A program made the position numbers and the translations under genes. Under the pieces are notes generated by a model that saw only the letters and a program-made list of their open reading frames with translations, was not told where the DNA came from and did not search any database. From contig JAFXTJ010000052.1 of assembly GCA_017535945.1 (NCBI GenBank), positions 21,839 to 85,838 of the forward strand: a stretch of DNA of 64,000 bases, given 5' to 3'. This stretch comes from Lachnospiraceae bacterium (GTDB lineage: Bacteria > Bacillota > Clostridia > Lachnospirales > Lachnospiraceae). Shown here piece after piece: positions 36,181 to 45,400 of the stretch (position 1 is the first letter of the stretch; every line of letters starts with the position of its first letter).

Positions 36181-36504
36181 ATGACATTACTTATTACGGT
36201 TTTTGCCGCGATCATCGCCACGGTGAAGTGGTATACCCGCAAGGATGACACGATGATGACGGGGATCCTGATCTTTCTCTACTGGGGCGCCTCTCTCATG
36301 TGGCTCGTGGACGCGATCTTTGAATATGCGGAGCTCGGTGCGGAATACTTCGCTCCCGCCGTTGAGGATATGGTGAATGATGCCTTTCTGGGGCTGTCCG
36401 TCGTGGCGCTCGGCCTTGTGATCTGGCTCGTGCGTCTCCTTATCGCGGATCCCAAAGGAGTGATCAAAGCCGCGCTGCAGAAGACAGAGAAAAAGGAAGC
36501 ATAA
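36181..36504 (+). CDS. Small membrane protein, partner of the preceding gene
   Basis: The 107-residue protein has three hydrophobic segments: 1-13, ~24-42 (MTGILIFLYWGASLMWLVDA) and ~66-88 (AFLGLSVVALGLVIWLVRLL). A basic tail KKEA ends it. It starts 13 bases after its neighbour with a GGAGAG site. A strong terminator hairpin begins 31 bases after its stop, so the two genes form a complete short unit. I do not recognise a function. Confidence 0.75.
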   Translation: MTLLITVFAAIIATVKWYTRKDDTMMTGILIFLYWGASLMWLVDAIFEYAELGAEYFAPAVEDMVNDAFLGLSVVALGLVIWLVRLLIADPKGVIKAALQKTEKKEA

Positions 36505-36534
36505 AATCCTTATTTCACCTATGCACACAAACGG

Positions 36535-36563
36535 ACCGGGCGGAGTGATCCGCCCGGTGTTTT
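36535..36563 (+). terminator. Rho-independent terminator abutting the next ribosome site
   Basis: ACCGGGCGGA and TCCGCCCGGT form a perfect 10-bp stem with a GTGA loop (36535-36558), followed by GTTTTAA. The AAGGAGG ribosome site of the next gene begins at 36564, directly after it. Confidence 0.85.
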
Positions 36564-36578
36564 AAGGAGGAAAACAAA

Positions 36579-37115
36579 ATGAAGACATGTCCGAATTGCG
36601 GAGCCCAGGTCGCCGATACGGCAGCGTTCTGCACATCCTGCGGTTTCAATCTGGGTGCAGCCGCGTCTCAGGAAGCCCCTCAGGGGATGACTCCTCCGGA
36701 GGGATCTCAGCCGGTACTGACCATGGAAGTACCGCAGACCCCGCCGCCGGTCATTCCCCAGCCACAGCCCCAATATCAGATGCCTCAATACAATATGGCA
36801 CCGGAATACCCCCTGTACGCCCCCGAGAATCCCTGTGACAAGCTGCTGGGAATCGTCGCGTTATGGTCCAGTTTTGTCGGTGTCCTGATCGCCTATTTCG
36901 GAGGAGATGTGGACGGCAGGCGTTCCGACTATCTCAGATTCTTTGCGAATGAGGCTCTGGTGATGGATCTGTTCAGCCTGCTTGCCATCATCCCCTGGAT
37001 CGGCTGGCTCTGGGGCGGATTTGTCGCTGTATGCAAGATCATCGCGATCGTGTATGCCTGCAAGGGTGAGACCAAACCGGTTCTGTTCTTCGGGACGATC
37101 CGGATCATCAAATAA
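36579..37115 (+). CDS. Zinc-ribbon protein with two C-terminal membrane helices
   Basis: The 178-residue protein has a zinc ribbon at the start (CPNCG, CTSCG), a Pro/Gln/Met-rich linker (~25-75) and a membrane domain (~88-170). It resembles DUF4870-like two- or three-helix proteins but I cannot assign it firmly. The linker contains PQPQPQYQMPQYNMAPEYP. AAGGAGG sits directly after a strong terminator, so translation is well primed while transcription from upstream should stop; no separate promoter is evident. Another zinc-ribbon membrane set lies 6-10 kb upstream. Confidence 0.75.
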   Translation: MKTCPNCGAQVADTAAFCTSCGFNLGAAASQEAPQGMTPPEGSQPVLTMEVPQTPPPVIPQPQPQYQMPQYNMAPEYPLYAPENPCDKLLGIVALWSSFVGVLIAYFGGDVDGRRSDYLRFFANEALVMDLFSLLAIIPWIGWLWGGFVAVCKIIAIVYACKGETKPVLFFGTIRIIK

Positions 37116-37159
37116 CCCGGCAACCCTGTTTTTCCATCTGCCTGATCTGAGGTGACCAC

Positions 37160-38425
37160 ATGAAGACTCTGAAAAACATCGCCCGCAAATACAACTCCGT
37201 GAGCCTGATCCTGCGCATCGCGTGCGGACTGGTGATCGGCACGATCCTGGGACTGGCCGTCCCGGGAGCGACCGGGATCGGTCTTCTCGGTGACCTGTTT
37301 GTCGGGGCACTCAAGGCGGTTGCGCCGGTATTGGTCTTTGTCCTTGTTATCTCCGCACTGGCTCAGGGAATGACCAGACTGGACAGCCGTTTCGGCACCG
37401 TACTGTGGCTCTATATCATCAGCACGCTTCTGGCATCCGTAGTCGCCGTGACGGGGAGTTTCCTTTTCCCTCAGACGCTGAAGCTCACGGAGAGCGCTCA
37501 GGCCGATGTGATCCCCACCGGGATCGGCGAGGTGCTTAAAAACCTTCTGGTCAACATGGTGGCCAATCCCGTAGGCTCCATCGTGGACGGCAAATATATC
37601 GGCATTCTCTTCTGGGCGGTGATCTTCGGGCTGGCCTTTAAGAAACTGGCCAATGAGACGACCAAACAGGTACTCTCCCATGTCGCGGATGCGGTATCCC
37701 TCTCCGTGCGCTGGATCATCAATCTCGCACCTTTCGGGATCCTGGGCCTGGTCTTTACCAATGTGTCCACCAACGGTCTGTCGATCTTTACCGATTACGG
37801 CAGACTTCTGGCCCTGCTCGTCGGCTGCATGCTCGCGGTCGCGCTCATCGTAGATCCGCTGATCGCCTGGATCACGCTGCGCAGGAATCCCTATCCGCTG
37901 GTTTTCCGGTGTCTCAGAGAATCCGGCGTGACTGCATTTTTCACGAGGAGCTCCGCGGCGAACATCCCCGTGAACATGGAGCTCTGCGAGAAGCTGGGAC
38001 TTGACCGCGATATGTATTCCGTCTCGATCCCGCTCGGTGCCACCATCAACATGGACGGTGCCGCGATCACGATCGCCGTGATGACGCTGGCCACAGCCCA
38101 TACGATCGGAGCGGTCGTGGATATCCCTTCGGCGCTGATCCTGTGCTTCCTCTCCACTCTGGGCGCCTGCGGTGCCTCCGGCGTGGCCGGCGGTTCGCTC
38201 CTGCTCATTCCAATGGCCTGTTCCCTGTTCGGCATTCCACAGGATATCGCCATGCAGGTGGTCGGCGTCGGTTTCATCATCGGCGTGGTCCAGGATTCGG
38301 TGGAGACCGCACTCAACTCCTCCGGCGATGTCATGTTTGCCGCGACGGCAGAGTATAAACAATGGATCAAGGAAGGCCGCGAGCTGCCCACCTTCCTCGG
38401 CGGCAAGCAGAAAGTGGATATCTGA
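37160..38425 (+). CDS. sstT: Serine/threonine:sodium symporter SstT
   Basis: The 421-residue DAACS-family transporter takes up serine and threonine with sodium. Motifs include the re-entrant loop TRSSAANIPVNMELC and the Na/substrate site SIPLGATINMDGAAITIAVM; SstT-type length and start (NSVSLILRIACGLVIG) also fit. It lies 42 bases before trpE on the same strand with no terminator. Serine is the co-substrate of TrpB, so co-transcription with trpEG would make metabolic sense; this link is inference. Confidence 0.93.
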   Translation: MKTLKNIARKYNSVSLILRIACGLVIGTILGLAVPGATGIGLLGDLFVGALKAVAPVLVFVLVISALAQGMTRLDSRFGTVLWLYIISTLLASVVAVTGSFLFPQTLKLTESAQADVIPTGIGEVLKNLLVNMVANPVGSIVDGKYIGILFWAVIFGLAFKKLANETTKQVLSHVADAVSLSVRWIINLAPFGILGLVFTNVSTNGLSIFTDYGRLLALLVGCMLAVALIVDPLIAWITLRRNPYPLVFRCLRESGVTAFFTRSSAANIPVNMELCEKLGLDRDMYSVSIPLGATINMDGAAITIAVMTLATAHTIGAVVDIPSALILCFLSTLGACGASGVAGGSLLLIPMACSLFGIPQDIAMQVVGVGFIIGVVQDSVETALNSSGDVMFAATAEYKQWIKEGRELPTFLGGKQKVDI

Positions 38426-38467
38426 ACACCGCATTTTGACGTCAGAATGATCAGACAGGGGGACCCT

Positions 38468-39949
38468 ATGGGAGAAATACGTCCGGATCTTGATACCGTC
38501 CTGCGGTACTCCGCCGAGGGAACTTACCGGGTGATCCCGGTGAGCCTCGAACTGTTATCCGATTTCACGACACCCATTGAAGTACTGAAGATCCTGAAGC
38601 AGGCGGATGAGCACTGCTTCCTGCTGGAATCCGCCCAGGCGGATATGCGCTGGGGTCGCTATACCTTCCTCGGATACGCGCCGAAACTGTGCATCACCTG
38701 CACGGGCGGCGAGCTCGAAGCCGGGGAGGAGCGGCTGCACACCGATGATCCCTCCGCCTATATACGGCAGGTCCTCGCAGCGCACAGAAGCCCGCGTCTG
38801 GATTACCTGCCGCCCTTCACCGGCGGCCTGGTGGGCTACTTTTCCTTTGATTATCTGAACTATTCCGAACCGACGACCCGCAACGACAGCATCGATTCCG
38901 AGGGATTCCGCGATGTGGATCTGATGCTCTTCGACCGCGTGATCGCCTTTGATCATGTGAGCCAGAAGATCACGCTCATCGTCAATATGCTCCTGAGCGA
39001 AGGCTCCGACGGATATGAACGCGCCGTGCGCGAGCTGCGCGAAATGGAGAAACTCCTCCGGACCGGAAAAAAGACGACCGCAACCGGCGGAGAACTCCTG
39101 GGCGAGGTCACGCCGCTCTTCGACAGGGATGCCTACTGCCGCATGGTGGAAGCCGGCAAGCATTACATCAAAGAGGGGGATATCTTCCAGATCGTCCTCT
39201 CCAACCGTCTGAAAGCCGCCTTTCGCGGCAGCCTCCTGGATACCTACCGGATCCTCAGGACCATCAACCCCTCCCCCTATATGTTCTACTTCTCGGGATC
39301 GGATCTGGAGGTGGCCGGCGCGTCGCCGGAGACGCTGGTGAAACTCGAGGACGGGATCCTGCATACCTTCCCGCTCGCAGGGACCAGACCGCGCGGCAGA
39401 TCCGAGGAGGAGGACCGGCAGCTCGAGGAGGAGCTGCTCGCCGATGAAAAGGAGCTTGCGGAACACAACATGCTGGTGGACCTCGGCCGCAACGATCTGG
39501 GCCGGATCAGCCGTTTCGGTACGGTGGAAGTGGAGCGGCTGCGCGAAGTCCTGCGGTTTTCACATGTGATGCACATTGGTTCCACGGTCCGCGGCGAGAT
39601 CCGGCCGGACAGGGACGCACTGGATGCCATTGAAGCCGTCCTGCCTGCCGGCACGCTCTCCGGCGCCCCCAAGATCCGTGCGTGCCAGCTGATCAGTGAA
39701 CTGGAGCAGAACAAACGCGGGATCTACGGCGGTGCCATCGGCTACATCGACCTCACCGGCAATATGGATACCTGCATCGCGATCCGTATCCTCTACAAGA
39801 AGGGAGACTTTGTCTACGTGCGCAGCGGCGCCGGGATCGTCGCGGATTCCGTGCCGGAGACCGAATACCAGGAGAGTCTCAACAAGGCCGGAGCCTGTCT
39901 GGATGCGCTGAAGAAAGCGCAGGAACTCAGGGAAGGAGGTGTGCTGTGA
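38468..39949 (+). CDS. trpE: Anthranilate synthase component I
   Basis: TrpE makes anthranilate from chorismate using ammonia from TrpG. The 493-residue protein has the tryptophan feedback site LLESAQ (CFLLESAQADMRWGRYTFLG), GGLVGYFSFDY, and the chorismate-binding half with YIKEGDIFQIVLSNRL, SPETLVKLEDG, LAGTRPRG, DLGRNDLGRIS and AGTLSGAPKIRA. I chose ATG 38468 after GGGGGAC; an extra seven residues are open upstream. It is separated from trpDCFBA by about 3 kb and has no T-box of its own that I can see. Confidence 0.96.
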   Translation: MGEIRPDLDTVLRYSAEGTYRVIPVSLELLSDFTTPIEVLKILKQADEHCFLLESAQADMRWGRYTFLGYAPKLCITCTGGELEAGEERLHTDDPSAYIRQVLAAHRSPRLDYLPPFTGGLVGYFSFDYLNYSEPTTRNDSIDSEGFRDVDLMLFDRVIAFDHVSQKITLIVNMLLSEGSDGYERAVRELREMEKLLRTGKKTTATGGELLGEVTPLFDRDAYCRMVEAGKHYIKEGDIFQIVLSNRLKAAFRGSLLDTYRILRTINPSPYMFYFSGSDLEVAGASPETLVKLEDGILHTFPLAGTRPRGRSEEEDRQLEEELLADEKELAEHNMLVDLGRNDLGRISRFGTVEVERLREVLRFSHVMHIGSTVRGEIRPDRDALDAIEAVLPAGTLSGAPKIRACQLISELEQNKRGIYGGAIGYIDLTGNMDTCIAIRILYKKGDFVYVRSGAGIVADSVPETEYQESLNKAGACLDALKKAQELREGGVL

Positions 39950-40512
39950 CACTCCTCATCGACAATTACGACAGTTTTTCCTACAACCTCGTGCAGTATA
40001 TCGGCGAGATCGATCCCGATATCCGGGTGATCCGCAATGACGAAAAAACAGTGGATGAGATCCGGGAAATGGCCCCATCGCATATCATTCTCTCTCCCGG
40101 CCCCGGGCGTCCGGAGGACGCCGGTATCCTCATCGAAGCGGTTCGCGCACTTGCCGGCGAGATCCCGATCCTGGGCGTCTGTCTCGGACATCAGGCCATC
40201 TGTGCCGCTTACGGCGGCACGGTCACTTATGCGGAGCGGCTCATGCACGGCAAGCAGTCTCTCGCGCATCTGGATACGACCGCGCCGGTCTTTGCGGCCT
40301 GCCCGGCGCAAACCCCGGTCGCACGCTATCATTCCCTTGCACTGAAGCGTGATACGCTGCCGGAGGAACTCAAAGTGATCGCGGAAACCGCAGAGGGAGA
40401 AGTCATGGCTGTGATGCACAAAACGTATCCTGTCTACGGTCTGCAGTTCCATCCGGAATCCATCCTGACACCGGAGGGCAAGACCATGCTCAGGGCGTTT
40501 TTATCGCTCTGA
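39946..40512 (+). CDS. trpG: Anthranilate synthase component II (glutamine amidotransferase)
   Basis: This class I glutaminase feeds ammonia to TrpE. The 188-residue protein has LLIDNYDSFSYNL, the nucleophile Cys in ILGVCLGHQAIC, and the His/Glu pair in GLQFHPESILTP, with PGPGRPEDAG as oxyanion loop. The start is GTG 39946, overlapping the trpE stop (GTGA) and led by GGAAGGAGGT. The enzyme may also serve folate synthesis in some Firmicutes, but pairing with trpE with its LLES site points to tryptophan. Confidence 0.95.
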   Translation: MTLLIDNYDSFSYNLVQYIGEIDPDIRVIRNDEKTVDEIREMAPSHIILSPGPGRPEDAGILIEAVRALAGEIPILGVCLGHQAICAAYGGTVTYAERLMHGKQSLAHLDTTAPVFAACPAQTPVARYHSLALKRDTLPEELKVIAETAEGEVMAVMHKTYPVYGLQFHPESILTPEGKTMLRAFLSL

Positions 40513-40530
40513 ATAATACGAGGCAGATAA

Positions 40531-40998
40531 ATGGTCAGAAGAGCGATTCAAAGCGATATCCCGGGAATACTGAGATTACTGGTCCAGGTGGACATGGTGC
40601 ACCATGAAGGGCGTCCGGATCTGTTTAAAGGCCCCGCGACGAAGTACAGCGCTGATGAACTGGTATCGATCCTGGGGGATGATACGAGCCCTGTCTTCGT
40701 GTGCGTGGATGAGAATGATACCGTGATGGGCCACGCCTTCTGCAAACACGAGCAGATCACCGGTGACGCCGTCCGCACGGATGTCAGGACGCTCTATATC
40801 GATGATATCTGTGTTGATGAAGCGGCCAGAGGGCACGGTGTCGGACGTGCACTGTATCAGTTTGTGACGGAATACGCACGAAACGCGGGGTTCTATAATA
40901 TCACCCTGAATGTCTGGACCTGCAATCCGGGAGCGATCCGCTTCTACGAAACTCTGGGCCTCAAGCCGCAGAAGATCGGGATGGAGGCGATCCTGTAG
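40531..40998 (+). CDS. GNAT family N-acetyltransferase
   Basis: The 155-residue protein shows the GNAT core: an N-terminal strand (MVRRAIQSDIPGILRLL), the beta-bulge region TLYIDDICVDEAARGHGVGRAL with the acetyl-CoA pyrophosphate loop (R-G-H-G-V-G), and NVWTCNPGAIRFYETLGLKPQ. The substrate is unknown; resemblance to RimI-like and aminoglycoside-type groups is too weak to use. It starts 18 bases after trpG and may be read through from that operon. Confidence 0.9.
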   Translation: MVRRAIQSDIPGILRLLVQVDMVHHEGRPDLFKGPATKYSADELVSILGDDTSPVFVCVDENDTVMGHAFCKHEQITGDAVRTDVRTLYIDDICVDEAARGHGVGRALYQFVTEYARNAGFYNITLNVWTCNPGAIRFYETLGLKPQKIGMEAIL

Positions 40999-41025
40999 AT
41001 CGCTTCCGATTCTCCCCCCCGGCTA

Positions 41026-41054
41026 TTCTCCGCCCCTCCATTTCATGGTATAAT
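41026..41054 (+). promoter_or_regulatory. Putative promoter for the TerB-like/RyR-like cluster
   Basis: A perfect TATAAT (41049-41054) lies 17 bases after a weak TTCTCC (41026-41031), 53 bases before the TerB-like gene. The leader contains a small CGGCG/CGCCG hairpin near 41080. Confidence 0.5.
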
Positions 41055-41107
41055 GAACAAGATAGCGCGTACACACGACGGCGTTCGCCGCAGAACGGAG
41101 GGGGCAC

Positions 41108-41536
41108 ATGTCATCATTCAACGATATTCTGCAAAATCTGGTCAATCAGGACGATGATACCAAACTGCAACTTGCATTGGACTGCTACAAGGAACTCCTG
41201 CCCACCTTTCAGGTGCTGGATCCGGAGACCAACGGCCTCATGATCACCTATGCGATCCTGGGCACTGCGGCAGCTGCCGATGACAAACTGACCGGACCGG
41301 AATATGCATTTATCGACGGCCTGCTGGAGGCGATCGGTGACAAGCTGAGCGAAGAGGAGATCCTGCAGCTCGTACGGGCCTCCAACACGCAGAGGGCTTA
41401 TGCGCTGGTCCGTGAAGTGCGCGATCATCTCAATGATGACGGCACTAACACGCTGATCAATCTCATCGCTGCGATCTGCTCGCTGGATGACCGCATCTCC
41501 AAGGAAGAGATCGCCTATATCAAGTCATTGTTCTGA
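41108..41536 (+). CDS. TerB-like small helical protein
   Basis: The 142-residue all-helical protein shows two copies of a TerB-type motif, ADDKLTGPEYAFIDGLL and LDDRISKEEIAYIKSLF. In the TerB fold the acidic pair and following Glu bind metal. TerB domains appear in tellurite resistance and stress systems, and as accessory domains in defence or envelope proteins. GGAGGGGG precedes ATG 41108. It leads a four-gene set (41108-47203) with no recognised pathway. The family call rests on the repeated motif only. Confidence 0.6.
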   Translation: MSSFNDILQNLVNQDDDTKLQLALDCYKELLPTFQVLDPETNGLMITYAILGTAAAADDKLTGPEYAFIDGLLEAIGDKLSEEEILQLVRASNTQRAYALVREVRDHLNDDGTNTLINLIAAICSLDDRISKEEIAYIKSLF

Positions 41537-41579
41537 TCAGTCAGCCAAAACCGGATCAAGTCTCCCGAAAGGATATGCC

Positions 41580-42491
41580 ATGTGGAATGAATATGCGATC
41601 ACGGATAAGGATCACGAAACGCTCAGTCCTCTGATCCCGCCCCATTTTCTCAAAGCACTCAAAAACGGACGGATCTCCGGAACGGTGACTCTCAACGACG
41701 AGCCGTTTTCCCCGCCTGTCGTGGGAGTTCTTCTCTTCAGCAAGGTAAAGCGCAAGCTGGAGATCGAATGGGTCGCTCTCACATCCTCTTACGATATGCC
41801 CTATTACGGGGTCGATCTTGTCAGACGCTTCACGTATTCAGCCATGTTCAGAGGGATCTACAGCGGCGTCTACGCCAGATTCCGCGAAGAAGACAGCATG
41901 TCGCAGTATTTCCCGGGAAGTGATTTCGTACGCTACCCGGACATGAGCAACGTGGTCCGTTTTACTCTTGCGGATGCGGATCCGGACAGACTCCTCAAGA
42001 CCGGTGTTCTGCAAAAATACTGTGTTCCACTTAAGGATACAAACCGGCAGGATAAAGACGGGATCTTTACAAGTGCCGCAAAAAGCGGCAAGATCATCCC
42101 CCTCTCCAAAAGCGTCGACTGGAATCAGTATGACGGGGACGTGAGTGTTCTCTATATCAAAGACCACCTCACGGAGGGAGCGATCCTGACGAAGAAAGAC
42201 GGGGAGGATGTGGTCCTGAGCCTGCTCTTCTCAACCGATCCGATGGTCACCATCACGCTGATCCGTGACTGCTTTGAACGTGCAACCGGTAAATACGGCA
42301 GCACACAGACCATCATCTGTCCCGTTATCAATGATGTATCCATGAAACTGCTTGAAAAGATCGTCACGCAGACGGAACGTCCCGCACTCATCCGGGCGGA
42401 GAGGGAATTCGCGCCCCTCCCCGTTTCCCTTGCAGAGATCGAGAAGTATGCCACAGGGGATGATGAAGCCGAAGACGAAGAGGAGGTATGA
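41580..42491 (+). CDS. Divergent tandem GNAT-like protein
   Basis: The 303-residue soluble protein has a segment (PPVVGVLLFSKVKRKLEIEWVA followed by YYGVDLVRRFTY) that follows the strand-turn-helix order of a GNAT domain, but the acetyl-CoA loop R-G-x-G is not preserved. The second half repeats a similar order around DGDVSVLYIKDHLTEGAILTKKDG. The C-terminus is acidic (DDEAEDEEEV). It may be a non-catalytic GNAT pair; certainty is low. ATG 41580 follows GAAAGGA; the next gene begins two bases after its stop. Confidence 0.45.
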   Translation: MWNEYAITDKDHETLSPLIPPHFLKALKNGRISGTVTLNDEPFSPPVVGVLLFSKVKRKLEIEWVALTSSYDMPYYGVDLVRRFTYSAMFRGIYSGVYARFREEDSMSQYFPGSDFVRYPDMSNVVRFTLADADPDRLLKTGVLQKYCVPLKDTNRQDKDGIFTSAAKSGKIIPLSKSVDWNQYDGDVSVLYIKDHLTEGAILTKKDGEDVVLSLLFSTDPMVTITLIRDCFERATGKYGSTQTIICPVINDVSMKLLEKIVTQTERPALIRAEREFAPLPVSLAEIEKYATGDDEAEDEEEV

Positions 42492-42493
42492 CA

Positions 42494-45400
42494 ATGGCTG
42501 ACGAAAGAGAACTCTATTTAAAGAGTCTGAAAAAAGAATCGGAAAAAAAGATCGAGATGCCTTCCGTCAGCGAAATGGCACTGTCAGCAGAGAGCGCCTA
42601 CCGCTTCAGCGAAAAATACGAGGCACAGTATCAGGTCAATCCCACATATGATCTGCGCAATGACAGCACTCTCTCCTCAACGATGAATCTCGCGTCCGTT
42701 ATGGTGCATGACGATCTGATGCGCAGACAGAACTTCCGGACAAGAGTATCTGCTTACAGGATGCGTAATGAGGCCGCCTTCCGGACCAAAGAAGAATCCT
42801 ACAAAGAGAAGGAAGAAGAGCAGGAAAAAGCCGCGATGGAAAGAAGCGGTGATCTCACGATGGAGGTGCCGGACATCCCCGAACTGCAGGAGGATCTCTC
42901 GAATACCCGGCAGCGGCTCAAGGGGATGAAGGGGAAAGACGCCATGAGCATCGGGGAAGCCGAATTCCTCAAGTCATACGCGGATGTCGTGGACGATCTG
43001 ATAAAGACCCTCAAAAAGGCACAGAAAAAGGACTCCAAAGAAGTTGCGTCACATCTGGTACTCGCCAAAGAAAAGTACCTCTTCTACACACAAAAGGAAA
43101 GCAGGAGACGGCTGCTCGGCAGGGCACAGGCCAACGCGCTCATGGACAGCAGACAGGCCAGGAGGCAGATCGAGGAAGGGCAGTCGCCGGTCGATCTCTC
43201 GGGTCTCTTAAGCCGGGTCGCTTCAGCCAGAGACAGATTTGTGGACAGCAAAGGCAACGATAACGAACAGGGAAAAACGGTCAAACAGGCGCTCGCCGAG
43301 TACCGGACCCATCTGACCGACATCAGCAAACTGAAGAGTACCCTCGCCTTTCTGCGCGGCCGTCTCCAGGAAATGAACACAAGTGACGAGAAGCAGCTCA
43401 AACCCCTGCGTGATCACATCTACTCCCTCAGCAATGAGCTCCACGTCAAGCAATTCCACGCGGATGCGGCCGAACAATGTATCGAGTATCTGATCAGCGA
43501 TCATACACAGACCGAAGACGCCCAGCTGTTCCTTTACGCAGGGCATATCCAGGAACATTTCGGTGTGAGCATTCCCGGGTTTGACGAAAACAAAAAGCTG
43601 AGGGACCAGAAGGTCGCACAGAGGATCGGGGTTCAGAATAACAGGATCCTCACGGTCCTGACCGATTTCAATGTTCCAACGGAAATACGGACGCAGATGC
43701 AGGAGTTATCGACAGGCTATGAGATGCAGGAACTCTATGAAAAACATGCGGATACCGTACTCACGGAATCCCGTGCGCACTCAGAGGAAGCATTAAACGA
43801 CCTGCGCAGAGACCACGCGGACAAGGCAGACCTGCTGTCTTCCCCGGTATTTACCGACTATGCGTCACTGACCCGCTCCCTCCCCTATCTCGGTAATGAC
43901 GACCTTTCTGCCGGCTCCACCCTTACTTTCACAAAGCGCGAGTTCGAGCCTCCCCGTTCCAAACAGGATATGGCCGGGCATCTGGATCGGGTACTCACGA
44001 TCAAAGATACCACGAAAGATCCGCAGGAGGTCCGGCAGGCCATTCTGGGAGAACTGCCCACGATCCGTACCGCTTTCAATGATATCAGTGCTTTCATGGT
44101 CGGCAGAGCAGGCACTACACTCCTCGCGAGCCGGACAGGCAGCGATGTCTTCGGCGGGACTGCAGGCCTTCCGACCTTTAAGACCAAGGTCAAGACACTG
44201 CGGGATCTCATCGGGTCCATTCTCGAGCGAAGAGATGCGCTGCTCGAGATGCAGATGGATCACCTCAGTAAGTGGGAGCGTAAAGGCGTTGATCCGGACA
44301 CGGTAACCGATACGATCCAGAAGGAGCTCGTTGACAAATGGAACACTCTCGATCAGGCCTCGGCATACATCGACTACCGTGAGGAGATGATCCAGCGAAG
44401 CTACGACCTGACCCCCGCCGAATTTGCGAGACTGGCGCCGGCTCTTTCGGTTCCGGATTACGATCGGTTCAAGACCTACCGCTCGGTCGATCAGGCGGTC
44501 ATAACGCAGGAAGAGTATTTTGAGCACGCCAGAGACAAACAGCGCAGTCTGATGAGACAGATCGGCGAGAGCGGCGAGCTCGAAAAGGCTGCCACTGCCA
44601 TGTCGGAAAGAATAAGAGCGCGCGAAGAGGCGGAGCGTGCAAAGGCCGAGGAGGCACGTCTTGCCAAAGAGAAAGAAGAAAAGCGCCAGGCAGACTGGGC
44701 AGCTACTCTCGGTAAACTTACGGAGGCGGAACGTGCCGGTGTCTACAATATGGATATGTATGAGAAGTCCGGTCGATATGAATCCATGGAGGAGGTGAGA
44801 TCAGCGATAAAGTTTGGGATCACCTTCCATTCCGAACATTCCGATCTGACAAGCAGGCAATCAAGTCTCCATACATGGATCGGTGAAAGCGAGAACAAGA
44901 TCACGAGTCTGAACGCCCAGATGGATGATGCCGGCAGGCTTCTTGCGATGTGGGAGCAGCGGAGGGACGCCACACAGAAAGACCTGTCGGAATACCACAA
45001 ACAGAAATCCCGAGGTGCCCGCAAGGAAAAGGATCCTCAGGAGGAAAAACTGGAAGCCGCCATCAGGGAGGCGGAGGGCATCATTACGAGCATAGGCGAA
45101 AGGGTCGTAAACCTCACCTACAGCCGGCAGGCCGAGGAGACAACGCTCGAGAACTACAGGAAAGAGGCCGCCGCGATCACGGAACAGATCACTCTGCTCG
45201 AGCAGCACATCAACGAAGCCGTGGAAGAACTGGCCTCCCAGCTGAATGAACCTGTGGCCCCCCCGCGCCTGTCCTCCTTCATGAGAAAACCTGCCACTCC
45301 TGCCCAGCTCTCTGCCCTTAAACGCAGACAAAAGTCCAAGCCCGAGGAGCCGAAAAAGGACGGGGACGGTTCCTTACAGACCGATGCGCCAAAGAAGCAC

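Noticed and set aside
26833-36579. Linking the zinc-ribbon gene at 36579 to the five-gene operon as one system
   Set aside because: Its zinc ribbon is similar but the membrane domain is at the other end with two or more helices, and it lies about 6 kb away behind a terminator.
36929-38434. A 501-codon minus-strand frame opposite sstT
   Set aside because: The product is low-complexity and charged, while sstT on the plus strand has transporter motifs.
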